This document shows positions 18,872 through 26,830 of a stretch of 64,000 nucleotides of DNA, piece after piece. The notes below the pieces were generated by a model that worked only from the letters and a program-made list of their open reading frames with translations, had not been told where the DNA came from and did not search any database. How positions within the stretch are numbered: the stretch's first letter is position 1; every line of letters starts with the position of its first letter. Where the stretch lies: the NCBI RefSeq assembly GCF_014926585.1, contig NZ_CP045422.1:1590501-1654500 (forward strand). The letters are read 5' to 3'. A program made the position numbers and the translations under genes. The stretch comes from Devosia beringensis. GTDB lineage: Bacteria > Pseudomonadota > Alphaproteobacteria > Rhizobiales > Devosiaceae.

Positions 18872-19393
18872 TTTGCGGGTCCTTATAAGAGATTGGATGG
18901 ATTTGGCCCATCGCATTCAGAGATCGCCACGGCATGCCTGTTGGCCGGGCGATCCGGAGAAGTCGGCTCTATAGGCGGAAAGCGGGCGCAGAGCAAGAGC
19001 CCCAGGGGCTGCAAACGCGCGCTGGCCCCGCCTTGATCACCCCTGCCGGCAGCCGGTGGCCGGACCCGCGGCAAGTCAAGGGCGGCTCGGCCCCGTGCCA
19101 TGCCCGCGAACGGGTGACCGGGGGACCGGGTCGAGGTGGCAATCCAGACGGGATTGTCAGACGTAAACAAGAGGTCGGTCAAAAAGGCCGGTTTGGCGCG
19201 GCATGCGACAATCTGGCACCCGGGTGGCGCTAAACCCCGGAGCGCCCGGCAATTTCAGGAAACATTTTCGACGTTATCACGCGTGAGTGTTCAGTTTATA
19301 CGAACACCCAGTGAAACCTTTGTGGGGGGCTGAGCGTAACTCCTCCCGAGATCACAAACGACCTCTACCCAGCGTCACAAAGGATTACCCAAA
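18872..19393. other. Long intergenic region between divergent rpmI and the secreted-protein pair
   Basis: This 522-base stretch must hold the rpmI promoter and leader on the minus strand and the promoter of the 19394 gene on the plus strand. An inverted repeat GTGTTC...GAACAC with a 9-base spacer sits at 19287-19307, about 90 bases before the 19394 start. I see no tRNA, no convincing open frame and no clear sigma-70 hexamers. The infC gene expected next to rpmI is not here. Confidence 0.6.
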
Positions 19394-19714
19394 ATGAACA
19401 TCTTCAAGACCTTCGCCCTGACCGCAACCCTGTTGGCCGGCGGCGCCACTGCAACCCTGGCTGCCAGCCCCTATGACGTCATGGACGGCGTGAGCTCGCT
19501 CGGCTCGATCCAGGAAGCCCGCGGCGCTACCGTGCTGCAGGTCAATGCGAACGAAGCCTTCACGCTCAAGTTCGACAATGACGTCAGCTCTGTCCAGGCC
19601 CGCGTCAAGAACAACCCAAGCCTGATCGAGACCATCGAGCGCCAGGGCTATACGATCGAGCAGATCGTCGGTGTCGCCGGCGACTTGAACAGCCTGACCC
19701 TCTACGCACTGTAA
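19394..19714 (+). CDS. Small secreted protein, tandem copy 1
   Basis: 106-residue protein of unknown function with a clear Sec signal peptide (MNIFKTFALTATLLAGG, predicted cleavage near LAA-SP at residues 23-25). The mature part of about 82 residues has no cysteine and alternates polar and hydrophobic positions. It is followed 139 bases later by a paralogue of exactly the same length that differs at only about 17 positions, mainly at the extreme N-terminus and in the segment NNPSLIETIERQ. A hairpin without a T-tract lies between the two. I do not recognise the family. Export to periplasm or medium is inferred from the signal peptide. Confidence 0.85.
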   Translation: MNIFKTFALTATLLAGGATATLAASPYDVMDGVSSLGSIQEARGATVLQVNANEAFTLKFDNDVSSVQARVKNNPSLIETIERQGYTIEQIVGVAGDLNSLTLYAL

Positions 19715-19728
19715 GAAGTCGACAGCCA

Positions 19729-19748
19729 GGGGCGGCTTGAGCCGCCCC
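19729..19748 (+). terminator. Hairpin between the two secreted-protein genes
   Basis: Perfect 8-bp stem GGGGCGGC-TTGA-GCCGCCCC just after the first stop codon. The following CTCCCCTCTC is pyrimidine-rich but not a T-run, so it may be an attenuator or a 3' stabiliser that lets some transcripts continue into the second copy. Confidence 0.5.
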
Positions 19749-19853
19749 CTCCCCTCTCTGCAGACCAGAACTGCCCAGCGACCCGAGCGGGTCGACGGCC
19801 GGCCCATGCCGGTCCGCTTCGGGCAGTCCCATCATCACCCAAAGGATATCATC

Positions 19854-20174
19854 ATGACCACTCTCAAGATTCTCGCCCTGACCGCAACGCTGCTGGCCGG
19901 CGGCGCCACTGCAACCCTGGCTGCCAGCCCCTATGACGTCATGGACGGCGTGAGCTCGCTCGGCTCGATCCAGGAAGCCGGCAGCGCGACCGTGCTGCAG
20001 GTCAATGCCAACGAAGCCTTCACGCTCAAGTTCGACAATGACGTCGCCTCGGTCCAGGCCCGCGTCAAGAACAATGCCCGCCTGCTCAATGCCGTTGAAC
20101 GCCAGGGCTATACGCTCGAGCAGATCGTCGGCGTCAGCGGCGACCAGAACAGCCTGACCCTCTACGCGCTGTAA
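19854..20174 (+). CDS. Small secreted protein, tandem copy 2
   Basis: 106 residues, near-identical to the product of 19394-19714 (about 89 of 106 positions the same, counted by eye). The signal peptide core LALTATLLAGGATATLAA and the mature start SPYDVMDGVSSLGSIQEA are identical. I start it at the ATG at 19854, after AAAGGA, because this aligns with copy 1; the longer upstream frame is not shared. It is followed by a strong terminator at 20199-20225. Function unknown. The duplication is recent or maintained by gene conversion, since even silent sequence over the 5' half is almost the same. Confidence 0.85.
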   Translation: MTTLKILALTATLLAGGATATLAASPYDVMDGVSSLGSIQEAGSATVLQVNANEAFTLKFDNDVASVQARVKNNARLLNAVERQGYTLEQIVGVSGDQNSLTLYAL

Positions 20175-20198
20175 GACCTGATCCGTCGCGACAGCATG

Positions 20199-20225
20199 GC
20201 CGGCCCCTCGTGGGCCGGCTTTTTT
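20199..20225 (+). terminator. Rho-independent terminator after the secreted-protein pair
   Basis: Perfect 8-bp stem GCCGGCCC/GGGCCGGC with loop CTCGT, then six T residues. It ends the plus-strand unit just before the convergent glycosyltransferase gene. Confidence 0.9.
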
Positions 20226-20228
20226 CGT

Positions 20229-21062
20229 TCAGGCAAGGCGTGGCTCGAGGTGATCCTCGAACAGCAGGCCGGGCCGGGCGGCCAAAGCCGGGCCGTAAAG
20301 CGGCTCGGCGGTGAGGGAAATCTCGAGAAAGCGCGTCAGCCCGGGCAGTTCGGCTGCCGGCAGGCCATAGTGATTGCCGGCCAGGCGCTTCAGCAGGGTG
20401 GTCTTGGATTGCATCATGCCGGCGGCAACATTGGCGCCGTTGCTCATCGAGGCGGCGCGCTTGATGTAGTCATGCAGCGGCGTGCCGAGATGGAAAGAAG
20501 CCGGCACCTGGCCATAGAGCTGCAGCAGAAATTCCAGATCGGTCATGTTGCTCATGGTGGGGTCATAGCGGCCATCGGCGCGGCGGCGATCCCAGACCAG
20601 CATGGAATCCATCGACAGGCTCACCCATTTGTGCTGGCCGGGGGTCAGGAGACGGTCTGGCCCCTGCCCGACAAAGCGCAGGTGCCGAAAGCTGTCATCC
20701 ATGACATCGAGGGCGGTGGTGACGATGGCATGGTCAGCCAGAGCGGCCACGGCGCGTTCGAGCTTTTGCGGCTTGAAGCGATCATCGGCGTCGAGAATGG
20801 CGGCATAGGGGGTAGCGAGGCGGTCGAGCGCCACATTGCGGGCACGCGAGGCGCCCAGGCCCAGACCGCCACTCTCCAGGCAGATGATGCGGGGATCGGC
20901 GATGCCCGCGGCGGCCAGGAAGGCGGCATAGTCAAAGCCGTCATCGGCGACCAGCCAGAGCTGCCAATCGGCATGGGTCTGGGCCAGCACGCTCTGCACG
21001 GTGGTGACAATGGTGGCCTGCGCCTTGAAGGCCGGCGTGATGATGGAAACAGCCTGCGACAT
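20229..21062 (-). CDS. Family 2 glycosyltransferase
   Basis: Inverting GT-A glycosyltransferase of 277 residues. It starts with VSIITPAFKAQATIVTTVQSVLAQTH, typical of GT2, followed by VADDG, then ARNVAL and the metal-binding AILDADDRF. I start at the ATG at 21062; the longer frame to 21131 would run through the sigma-32 promoter of hsp20 and lacks homology. No membrane helix, so it is probably cytoplasmic, adding sugars to an envelope glycan. Acceptor and donor cannot be told. Confidence 0.87.
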   Translation of the reverse strand: MSQAVSIITPAFKAQATIVTTVQSVLAQTHADWQLWLVADDGFDYAAFLAAAGIADPRIICLESGGLGLGASRARNVALDRLATPYAAILDADDRFKPQKLERAVAALADHAIVTTALDVMDDSFRHLRFVGQGPDRLLTPGQHKWVSLSMDSMLVWDRRRADGRYDPTMSNMTDLEFLLQLYGQVPASFHLGTPLHDYIKRAASMSNGANVAAGMMQSKTTLLKRLAGNHYGLPAAELPGLTRFLEISLTAEPLYGPALAARPGLLFEDHLEPRLA

Positions 21063-21079
21063 GGCGACCAGATCCTGAC

Positions 21080-21109
21080 CTTGAACGAAGCGCGTTGAGG
21101 TCCCATATT
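21080..21109 (+). promoter_or_regulatory. Heat-shock sigma-32 (RpoH) promoter of hsp20
   Basis: CTTGAAC at 21080-21086 and CCCATATTT at 21102-21109 match the RpoH consensus (CTTGAA then about 13-17 bases then CCCATNT). The predicted transcript begins near 21116, leaving a leader of about 67 bases before hsp20. Confidence 0.75.
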
Positions 21110-21159
21110 TCAGCCAGACGCGCGATGCCACACTTATCGGGTCGCGGGTCGATACGTTG

Positions 21160-21174
21160 CTTGATGATCAAGGA
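21160..21174 (+). promoter_or_regulatory. Hairpin partly covering the hsp20 ribosome site
   Basis: CTTGAT-G-ATCAAG (21160-21172) folds back on itself and its 3' arm includes the first bases of the AAGGA ribosome site (21170-21174), nine bases before the ATG. This could act as a simple RNA thermometer, as in ROSE-type leaders of alphaproteobacterial small heat-shock genes, but the stem is short. Confidence 0.4.
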
Positions 21175-21182
21175 CGGCTGGC

Positions 21183-21602
21183 ATGTCGCGTATTTCGGTA
21201 TTTTCCGCCCCATTTCTCCTCGGCTTCGACAGCTTCGAGGAGCGTGTCGACCGGTTGGCCAAATCCGCCGACGGGTATCCGCCGTACAATATAGAGCGCA
21301 CCGTCGATGCAGCGGGCACCGAGCAGTTTCTGGTGTCCATTGCGGTCGCCGGCTTTGGTGCTCACGAGCTCGAAGTGATGGCCGAAGACAACCAGATCAT
21401 CGTGCGCGGCAAGCAGAAGGATGAAACCGGGCGGGAGTTCCTGCATCGCGGCATTGCCGCACGGCAGTTCCAGCGCGCCTTCCTGCTGGCCGACGGCATG
21501 ATCGTGAAGGATGCAACTTTGGGGCATGGTATGCTCGTTATTGCCATAGAGCGCCCACAGACGCCCAAGATCGCTCGCCGTATCGAAATTCGCTCAGTCT
21601 GA
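21183..21602 (+). CDS. Small heat-shock protein Hsp20
   Basis: ATP-independent holdase chaperone of 139 residues, IbpA-like. The alpha-crystallin domain (about residues 35-125) begins at YPPYNIERT and includes LVSIAVAGFGAHELEV, IIVRGKQ, and the C-terminal GMLVIAIER. A short C-terminal extension PKIARRIEI supplies the I-x-I-like motif. It is read from a sigma-32 promoter and followed 15 bases later by a DUF1150 gene, a standard pair in Hyphomicrobiales. Confidence 0.95.
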   Translation: MSRISVFSAPFLLGFDSFEERVDRLAKSADGYPPYNIERTVDAAGTEQFLVSIAVAGFGAHELEVMAEDNQIIVRGKQKDETGREFLHRGIAARQFQRAFLLADGMIVKDATLGHGMLVIAIERPQTPKIARRIEIRSV

Positions 21603-21617
21603 GGAAAGGGCCGACCC

Positions 21618-21905
21618 ATGCATGAAAAACGAAATGAAATGGCCGCCGCCAATCGCGTCATCCATCCGCTGAAATCGCTGACCCGCGCGCAATTTGCCGC
21701 GCTGGGCGGGGACGCCGTCGCCTATATGCGGCCCGTCAGCGGCGCCGTGCTTGGCACGATGATCACAGACGCGGTGTTCGAGGCCGAGGCGGAGTATCAG
21801 CTGCTGATGGGTGCCGATGGCACGCCGCTGCTGGTGACCGATACCGAAGATTCCGTCAGCGACTGGCTGGGCGAGAACAATCTGGGCCTGGCGACGCTGC
21901 ATTAG
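21618..21905 (+). CDS. DUF1150 family protein
   Basis: 95-residue protein of the DUF1150 family, which occurs almost only in alphaproteobacteria next to hsp20 genes. The conserved features AYMRPVSGAVLG and LLVTDTEDSVSDWLGENNLGLATLH are present. No biochemical role is known to me; its place in the heat-shock transcript suggests a chaperone-linked function. It ends the operon, followed by a strong terminator. Confidence 0.85.
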   Translation: MHEKRNEMAAANRVIHPLKSLTRAQFAALGGDAVAYMRPVSGAVLGTMITDAVFEAEAEYQLLMGADGTPLLVTDTEDSVSDWLGENNLGLATLH

Positions 21906-21930
21906 CCGCTCTTCTCCCGAAACGACAAAA

Positions 21931-21957
21931 CCCTCCGGACACGCCGGAGGGTTTTTT
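21931..21957 (+). terminator. Rho-independent terminator of the hsp20 operon
   Basis: Stem CCCTCCGG/CCGGAGGG with loop ACACG, preceded by AAAA and followed by six T residues. The flanking A and T runs make it usable in both directions, so it may also serve the convergent ptsN transcript. Confidence 0.92.
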
Positions 21958-21975
21958 GTTGGCCGGCACCCAAGC

Positions 21976-22443
21976 TCAGGCGGCGTAGGTGACGGGCAGC
22001 GGCGCGGTGAGGATGGCATAGAGGCCGACCGGATCAGCGGTGGCGCGCAGCGCGTCGACAACCGATTCGGTGCGCAGCAGGCGGGCGACGCGCGACAGCG
22101 CCTTGAGGTGATCGGCGCCGGCCCCCGTGGGGGCCAGCAGCATGACGACCAGATCGACGGGCTGGTCGTCGACCGCATCGAAGTCGATGGGTTGATCGAG
22201 TCGGGCAAACAGGGCAGTCACGCTGCCCAGGCCGCCCAGCTTGCCATGCGGAATGGCGATGCCGTTACCGAGCCCCGTCGAGCCGAGGGCCTCGCGGCTG
22301 GTGATAGCCTCGAGGATCTCGGCCTGCGGGTGCCCGGTCAATGCAGCGGCACGAACGGCAAGGGTTTCAAAGAGCTGGCGTTTCGCGGTGATGTCCGTGC
22401 AAAACAGCACGGCACGCTCAGCCAGAATATCGGCCAGTTCCAT
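21976..22443 (-). CDS. ptsN: PTS nitrogen regulatory protein IIA-Ntr
   Basis: Regulatory phosphoacceptor of the nitrogen PTS (EI-Ntr, NPr, IIA-Ntr), 155 residues. The phosphorylated histidine is H66 in GNGIAIPHGK. It does not transport sugar; in relatives it modulates potassium uptake, envelope and stringent responses. It follows hpf and rpoN on the same strand, the usual order in proteobacteria. Confidence 0.95.
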   Translation of the reverse strand: MELADILAERAVLFCTDITAKRQLFETLAVRAAALTGHPQAEILEAITSREALGSTGLGNGIAIPHGKLGGLGSVTALFARLDQPIDFDAVDDQPVDLVVMLLAPTGAGADHLKALSRVARLLRTESVVDALRATADPVGLYAILTAPLPVTYAA

Positions 22444-22490
22444 TCAAATCGCCTTGAGATCAACTGCGCATATTGCGGCTCAAGGAGCGA

Positions 22491-23057
22491 TCAATTCGCC
22501 CCCAGGGCTGGATCAATCCAGCCAATATTGCCATCGGAGCGGCGGTAGACCACATTGAGCCCGCCATGTCCAGCATGGCGGAACATCACAACCTGGCTAC
22601 CGGTCAGATCAAGCTCCATCACAGCCTCCTCGACGCTGAGCTGGCGCAGGTTCTTGGTGCTTTCGGCGATGACTGGCGGTGCATAATCGGCATCGAGCTC
22701 GTCAAACTGGCTGCCGGCGTCAAAGACGGTGTACTGGGCGGTCACATCGTCGCCATTGCCGCGGCGAATCTGCTTGAGCTTGCGATTGTAGCGGCGCAGG
22801 CGCTTTTCGATGTTGAGCGCCATGACTTCGTAGGCGGCGGTCGGTTCGCCCCCCTGGGCGCTGGCCTGCAGGGTCGCGCCGGAATCGAGGTGAACCACGC
22901 AATCGGCGCGGAAGCCGATGCCGTCGGGGGTGAGGGTGAGATGCCCGTCATAACCACCATCGAAATATTTTCCGACGACGGCGGCGAAATGATCTTCGGC
23001 TTTACCCCGCAGGGCATCGCCGACATCCATGTTCTTTCCCGATACGCGTAAGGTCAT
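22491..23057 (-). CDS. hpf: Long-form ribosome hibernation promoting factor
   Basis: Stationary-phase factor that pairs and silences 70S ribosomes. It has 188 residues, so it is the long form: an N-terminal S30AE domain (residues 1-105) and a C-terminal dimerisation domain (about 125-185, with QLSVEEAVMELDLTGSQVVMFRHA). The start ATG at 23057 gives the family N-terminus MTLRVSGKNMDVGDALRG; the ORF extends 53 codons upstream without homology. A weak EcfG-like sequence lies in the leader but fails in the -10 element. Confidence 0.93.
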   Translation of the reverse strand: MTLRVSGKNMDVGDALRGKAEDHFAAVVGKYFDGGYDGHLTLTPDGIGFRADCVVHLDSGATLQASAQGGEPTAAYEVMALNIEKRLRRYNRKLKQIRRGNGDDVTAQYTVFDAGSQFDELDADYAPPVIAESTKNLRQLSVEEAVMELDLTGSQVVMFRHAGHGGLNVVYRRSDGNIGWIDPALGAN

Positions 23058-23303
23058 GGCTTGTCTTTCCTTCTTGTCGTTGTGCGACGTCAGGACCTCC
23101 GAAAGCCGTTCCCGGTCTTCGGGATGACGCCTGTCGCCTGCCTTTTGGATATGGGTAGACGACAGGGGCAATGCTAGACCTGCGTGCCCTGCCGGTGCAA
23201 TGCGCAAGTCCGGCATGAGGTTGGTTTATTGTGCAGACAGGACAAACAAAGCAGACTAACTTCTGCGGCGGCCCTTATCGCTTTGGCAAGCAAACCGGGG
23301 CGC

Positions 23304-24812
23304 TCAGGCCATCTGCTGGGCGTTCTTCATGCGGCGGCGGCGCATGACCGATGAGGGAATATTCATGCCCTCGCGGTATTTGGCGACGGTGCGACGGGCC
23401 AGTTCAATGCCCTGTTCCTGCTTGAGCAGGTCGGCAATGGTGTCGTCGCTGAGCACGGCAGTGACCAGTTCGGCCTCGATCAGCTGCCGGATGCGGTGAC
23501 GCACGGCCTCGGCGGAATGATCATTGCCACCATCGCTGGCGGCAATGGCGGTGGTAAAGAAATACTTCATCTCGAACAGGCCGCGCGGGGTGGCCATGTA
23601 TTTGTTGGCGGTGACCCGGCTGACGGTGGATTCGTGCATGTCGATGGCTTCGGCCACCATGCGCAGGGTCATCGGCTTGAGATGGGCGATGCCATGGGTG
23701 AGAAAGCCGTCCTGCTGGCGGACGATTTCGGCGGAGGCCTTGAGAATGGTCTGGGCGCGCTGGTCGAGGCTCTTGGTGAGCCAGTTGGCGGTGGCCAGGC
23801 AATCGGAGAGGAAGGCCTTTTCACCGGGGCCGCGGGCCTGACGGGTGACGCTGGCATAGTAGACGCGGTTGACCAGAACGCGCGGCAGCACCTCGGAATT
23901 GAGCTCGATCTGCCATGCGCCGTCAGGGCCGCGCCGCACGAAGACGTCGGGCACCACGGTTTCGACCGGCCCGCTATCAAAGGCCAAGCCGGGGCGTGGA
24001 TCGAGCCGGCGCAATTCGCCCAGCATGTCGAGCAGGTCCTCGCGGTCGCAGCCGAGGACGCGCATCAGACCGGCCATGTCGTGTTCGGCGACCATGCCGA
24101 GATTGCCGAGCAGGGCCTGCATCATCGGATCGAGGCGGTTGCGCTCGCGCAGCTGGATGGCAAGGCATTCGGGCACGGTGCGGGCAAAGACACCGACGGG
24201 ATCGCAACCCTGCAGGGCCGCGAGCACGGCCTCGATATCGGCCAGCTCGGCGCCCAGCTGATCGGCCAGCGCCTCCAGGTCGGTGGTCAGGTAGCCGGCC
24301 TCGTTGAGGCCGTCGATCAGATGGCGGGCGATCAGACGGTCGGCGGGGGTGCGCAGGATGAAGTTGGACTGGCCTTCCAGATGCTCGCTCAGGACCGGGC
24401 GGGAGGCGACGAACTGGTCAATATCGGGGGCCTCGCCGGCCGCGCTGGCGCCATTGCGATCGAGCCGGCTGGCGGGATTGAGCTGGTCCTGCGCGCTCTG
24501 GTCGGGAAAGACATTGTCCACCGCCGTATCATAGCCATCGGCAATGGAATCGGCGTCCTGGATGCGGTCGCCGCGATCGACGGTGTCCTCATAGGCGCTG
24601 ATCTCGGTGGAGCGCTCGGGCGCCTCGGCGGGCTCGGCATCGGGCGCGGCGCCATCCTCGCGCTCGAGCAGCGGATTGCGCAGCAGCTCTTCCTCGACGA
24701 AGCTGTTGAGCTCAAGATGGCTGAGCTGAAGCAGACGAATGGACTGCATCAGTTGCGGCGTCAGGGTCAGGCTCTGGGCCTGCCGGAATTCCAGACGCGG
24801 CGAAAGTGCCAT
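23304..24812 (-). CDS. rpoN: RNA polymerase sigma-54 factor
   Basis: Alternative sigma factor for -24/-12 promoters activated by enhancer-binding ATPases. It has 502 residues. Region I (1-50) is rich in Gln and Leu (LTPQLMQSIRLLQLSHLEL), region II (50-120) is acidic, then the core-binding domain, the helix-turn-helix around ESTVSRVTANKYM, and the RpoN box ARRTVAKYRE near residue 478. All parts look complete. It sits upstream of hpf and ptsN and downstream of the lpt genes. Confidence 0.97.
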   Translation of the reverse strand: MALSPRLEFRQAQSLTLTPQLMQSIRLLQLSHLELNSFVEEELLRNPLLEREDGAAPDAEPAEAPERSTEISAYEDTVDRGDRIQDADSIADGYDTAVDNVFPDQSAQDQLNPASRLDRNGASAAGEAPDIDQFVASRPVLSEHLEGQSNFILRTPADRLIARHLIDGLNEAGYLTTDLEALADQLGAELADIEAVLAALQGCDPVGVFARTVPECLAIQLRERNRLDPMMQALLGNLGMVAEHDMAGLMRVLGCDREDLLDMLGELRRLDPRPGLAFDSGPVETVVPDVFVRRGPDGAWQIELNSEVLPRVLVNRVYYASVTRQARGPGEKAFLSDCLATANWLTKSLDQRAQTILKASAEIVRQQDGFLTHGIAHLKPMTLRMVAEAIDMHESTVSRVTANKYMATPRGLFEMKYFFTTAIAASDGGNDHSAEAVRHRIRQLIEAELVTAVLSDDTIADLLKQEQGIELARRTVAKYREGMNIPSSVMRRRRMKNAQQMA

Positions 24813-24966
24813 TAAGCTCTAGACCTTTAGCGCAAGGATAGGCCGCATGCGGCCGGGTTCGGAGGCAAAGCATGACGCATTATCGGGCAGCGGGCAAGCA
24901 GGCGGCAAAGGCGGCGGCAAAATTCGTGCCAAGTCCGATCACGCCATCGTGCGCCGAACCGCGGCG

Positions 24967-25731
24967 TCAGATGGCGAAATTCTCGCCGAGATAGACGCGG
25001 CGGGCATCGGGATCGGCGCTGATGACTTCAGGGGAGCCCTGAATCATCACCTTGCCGCCATGGATGACATAGGCGCGATCGACCAGGCCCAGCGTCTCGC
25101 GCACGGCGTGATCGGTGATCAGCACGCCGATGCCGCGCTGGGTGAGCTGGCGCACCAGGCCCTTGACCTCGGCCACGGCGATGGGATCGACGCCGGCAAA
25201 GGGCTCGTCGAGCAGCATGAAGGCCGGATCTGCAGCCAGGGCGCGGGCGAGCTCGACGCGGCGGCGCTCGCCGCCCGACAGGGCCAGCGCATTGGACTTG
25301 GCCAGATGCTGGATGGAGAATTCGGCCAGCAGCGCGGCGAGGCGAGCCTGGCGCGCTGCCTTGCCGCTGATATGGTTTTCCAGCACGGCCAGAATATTGC
25401 CGGCAACGGTGAGGCCGCGAAAGATCGAGGGCTCCTGCGGCAGATAGCCGATGCCGAGCTGGCCACGCTGGAACAAAGGCAGATGGGTGATGGCGCGGCC
25501 ATCGAGCTGGATGGAGCCCGAATCGGGTTTGACAAGGCCCATGATCATGGTGAAGACGGTGGTCTTGCCGGCGCCATTGGGGCCGAGCAGGCCCACCGCC
25601 TCGCCACGGCGCACGGCAATGGAGACGTCGCGCACGACGACGCGCTTGCCAAAGCTCTTGGCGAGGCTATGGGCGACGAGCCAGCCGGACTGATCGACGC
25701 GCGGCTGTGACGGCTGGGTGGACAGGGTCAT
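24967..25731 (-). CDS. lptB: LPS export ABC transporter ATP-binding protein LptB
   Basis: Cytoplasmic ATPase of the LptB2FGC complex that drives lipopolysaccharide from the inner membrane to the Lpt bridge. 254 residues with Walker A GPNGAGKTT (near 53), Q-loop YLPQEPSIF, signature LSGGERRRVELARAL and Walker B PAFMLLDEPFAG. Its ATG overlaps the lptA stop as ATGA. Confidence 0.96.
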   Translation of the reverse strand: MTLSTQPSQPRVDQSGWLVAHSLAKSFGKRVVVRDVSIAVRRGEAVGLLGPNGAGKTTVFTMIMGLVKPDSGSIQLDGRAITHLPLFQRGQLGIGYLPQEPSIFRGLTVAGNILAVLENHISGKAARQARLAALLAEFSIQHLAKSNALALSGGERRRVELARALAADPAFMLLDEPFAGVDPIAVAEVKGLVRQLTQRGIGVLITDHAVRETLGLVDRAYVIHGGKVMIQGSPEVISADPDARRVYLGENFAI

Positions 25732-26180
25732 TGTGAGGAAAAAGTTCCGGTAACCCGGCCGCTCTGGCCACTGGTGAAGGTCGAGACATTGGTCTCCAGA
25801 TTGACCACGAGCTCGTCGGCATTGACGGTGCCGCCGGCATTGATGACCACGACATTGCCGGTCAGCCGCAGCAACTGGTCGCCGGGGGTGAAGACGGCGT
25901 GCTCGCCGGTGGCCTCCTGGTCATCGGTCTTGAGGCGGACATCGCCGGTAGCGTCGAAGGTCTTGAGGTCCGTGGTGCCGCCGGCGCCATAGGTGGCTTC
26001 CACCTTGGTGGCCCAGACCGTCACGGTGGGGTGGACGACCACGACATTGCCGGTGAACACGGCCGTGTTGGAGGTCTCGTCGAGGGTGAAGAGAGCGGCG
26101 GTGATATTGACCGCCTGCTGGGCAAAAGCCGGGGCAGCGAACAAGGTGAGCGCGAAGAACGCAATCAGGCGCAGCATCAT
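25728..26180 (-). CDS. lptA: LPS transport periplasmic protein LptA
   Basis: 150-residue periplasmic protein with a signal peptide (MMLRLIAFFALTLFAAPAFAQQ) and an OstA-like beta-jellyroll built from strand repeats such as VFTGNVVVVHPTVTVWA and LRLTGNVVVINAGGTVNADELVV. LptA units form the bridge across the periplasm for LPS. It overlaps lptC upstream and lptB downstream by ATGA, so the three are translationally coupled. Confidence 0.93.
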   Translation of the reverse strand: MMLRLIAFFALTLFAAPAFAQQAVNITAALFTLDETSNTAVFTGNVVVVHPTVTVWATKVEATYGAGGTTDLKTFDATGDVRLKTDDQEATGEHAVFTPGDQLLRLTGNVVVINAGGTVNADELVVNLETNVSTFTSGQSGRVTGTFSSQ

Positions 26181-26830
26181 GGGGTTTCCGATCCAGGCGT
26201 CGACGGCAGCGTGACGTTCACGCGGGAGAAAGTCCAGACTGCCTCGGTGACATCATAGGTCATGCCGATGCCGTCAAGCGAGGACCCATCGGCATAGTCG
26301 ACATGCACCCGCCCCCTGGCCACCAGGGTCTGGGCGGCGTAGTCGAACACTAAATCCACAACCGTCGCGGTGGTTCCGGTGGATTCGGCGATGATGGCGA
26401 CGCCCGGGATGGTCACGGTCTCGGCGCCGCTGTCGAGCCGGGCTGCGTGGGCGGTTACCTCGGTCACCACCCCGCCGGGCCGGTTCATGGAGAGCGCTGC
26501 CTCCTCGAGGTCGATCTCGTTAGCGGCCGTAATGGCGGCCTGGGCCGATCGGGCCCAGACGCGGTAGCTGGTGCCATCGTCAAGCACGCCGGAATATTGC
26601 GGGGTTTCGATGGTGACCGCCTCGCGCGACACCTCGATGCGGCCGACGCCGAAGCGGGCCGAGAGGCTTGAGAGGTAGATCTGCCCGACCAGCAGGACGA
26701 GCACCAGGATGCCGAGCGCCGGCACGCCGACGCGCAGGATGGCCACCAGGCGGTTGCGGCGCGCCAGGCGCTGATAGATGGCCTCGCGCTGGGCGGCATC
26801 GGCCTGCAGGTTCATCACCGTCATGGCCAT
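26177..26830 (-). CDS. lptC: LPS export protein LptC
   Basis: 217-residue bitopic inner-membrane protein. One membrane helix at about residues 30-52 (VAILRVGVPALGILVLVLLVG) is followed by a periplasmic jellyroll resembling LptA. It passes LPS from LptB2FG to LptA. The ATG at 26830 overlaps the nrnC stop by one base (TGATG), and the end overlaps lptA as ATGA. Confidence 0.9.
   Translation of the reverse strand: MAMTVMNLQADAAQREAIYQRLARRNRLVAILRVGVPALGILVLVLLVGQIYLSSLSARFGVGRIEVSREAVTIETPQYSGVLDDGTSYRVWARSAQAAITAANEIDLEEAALSMNRPGGVVTEVTAHAARLDSGAETVTIPGVAIIAESTGTTATVVDLVFDYAAQTLVARGRVHVDYADGSSLDGIGMTYDVTEAVWTFSRVNVTLPSTPGSETP

Noticed and set aside
18883..19182. 99-residue minus-strand frame upstream of rpmI
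   Set aside because: No ribosome site, Pro/Arg-rich composition and no homology; it lies in the leader region of rpmI.
19287..19307. GTGTTC-9-GAACAC read as a LexA box
   Set aside because: The alphaproteobacterial LexA box is a direct repeat GTTC-N7-GTTC; this is an inverted repeat with a different spacing.
23058..23150. EcfG-like promoter upstream of hpf (GGAAC ... CGTC)
   Set aside because: The -10 element reads CGTC instead of CGTT and the spacing is about 18, so support is too weak.
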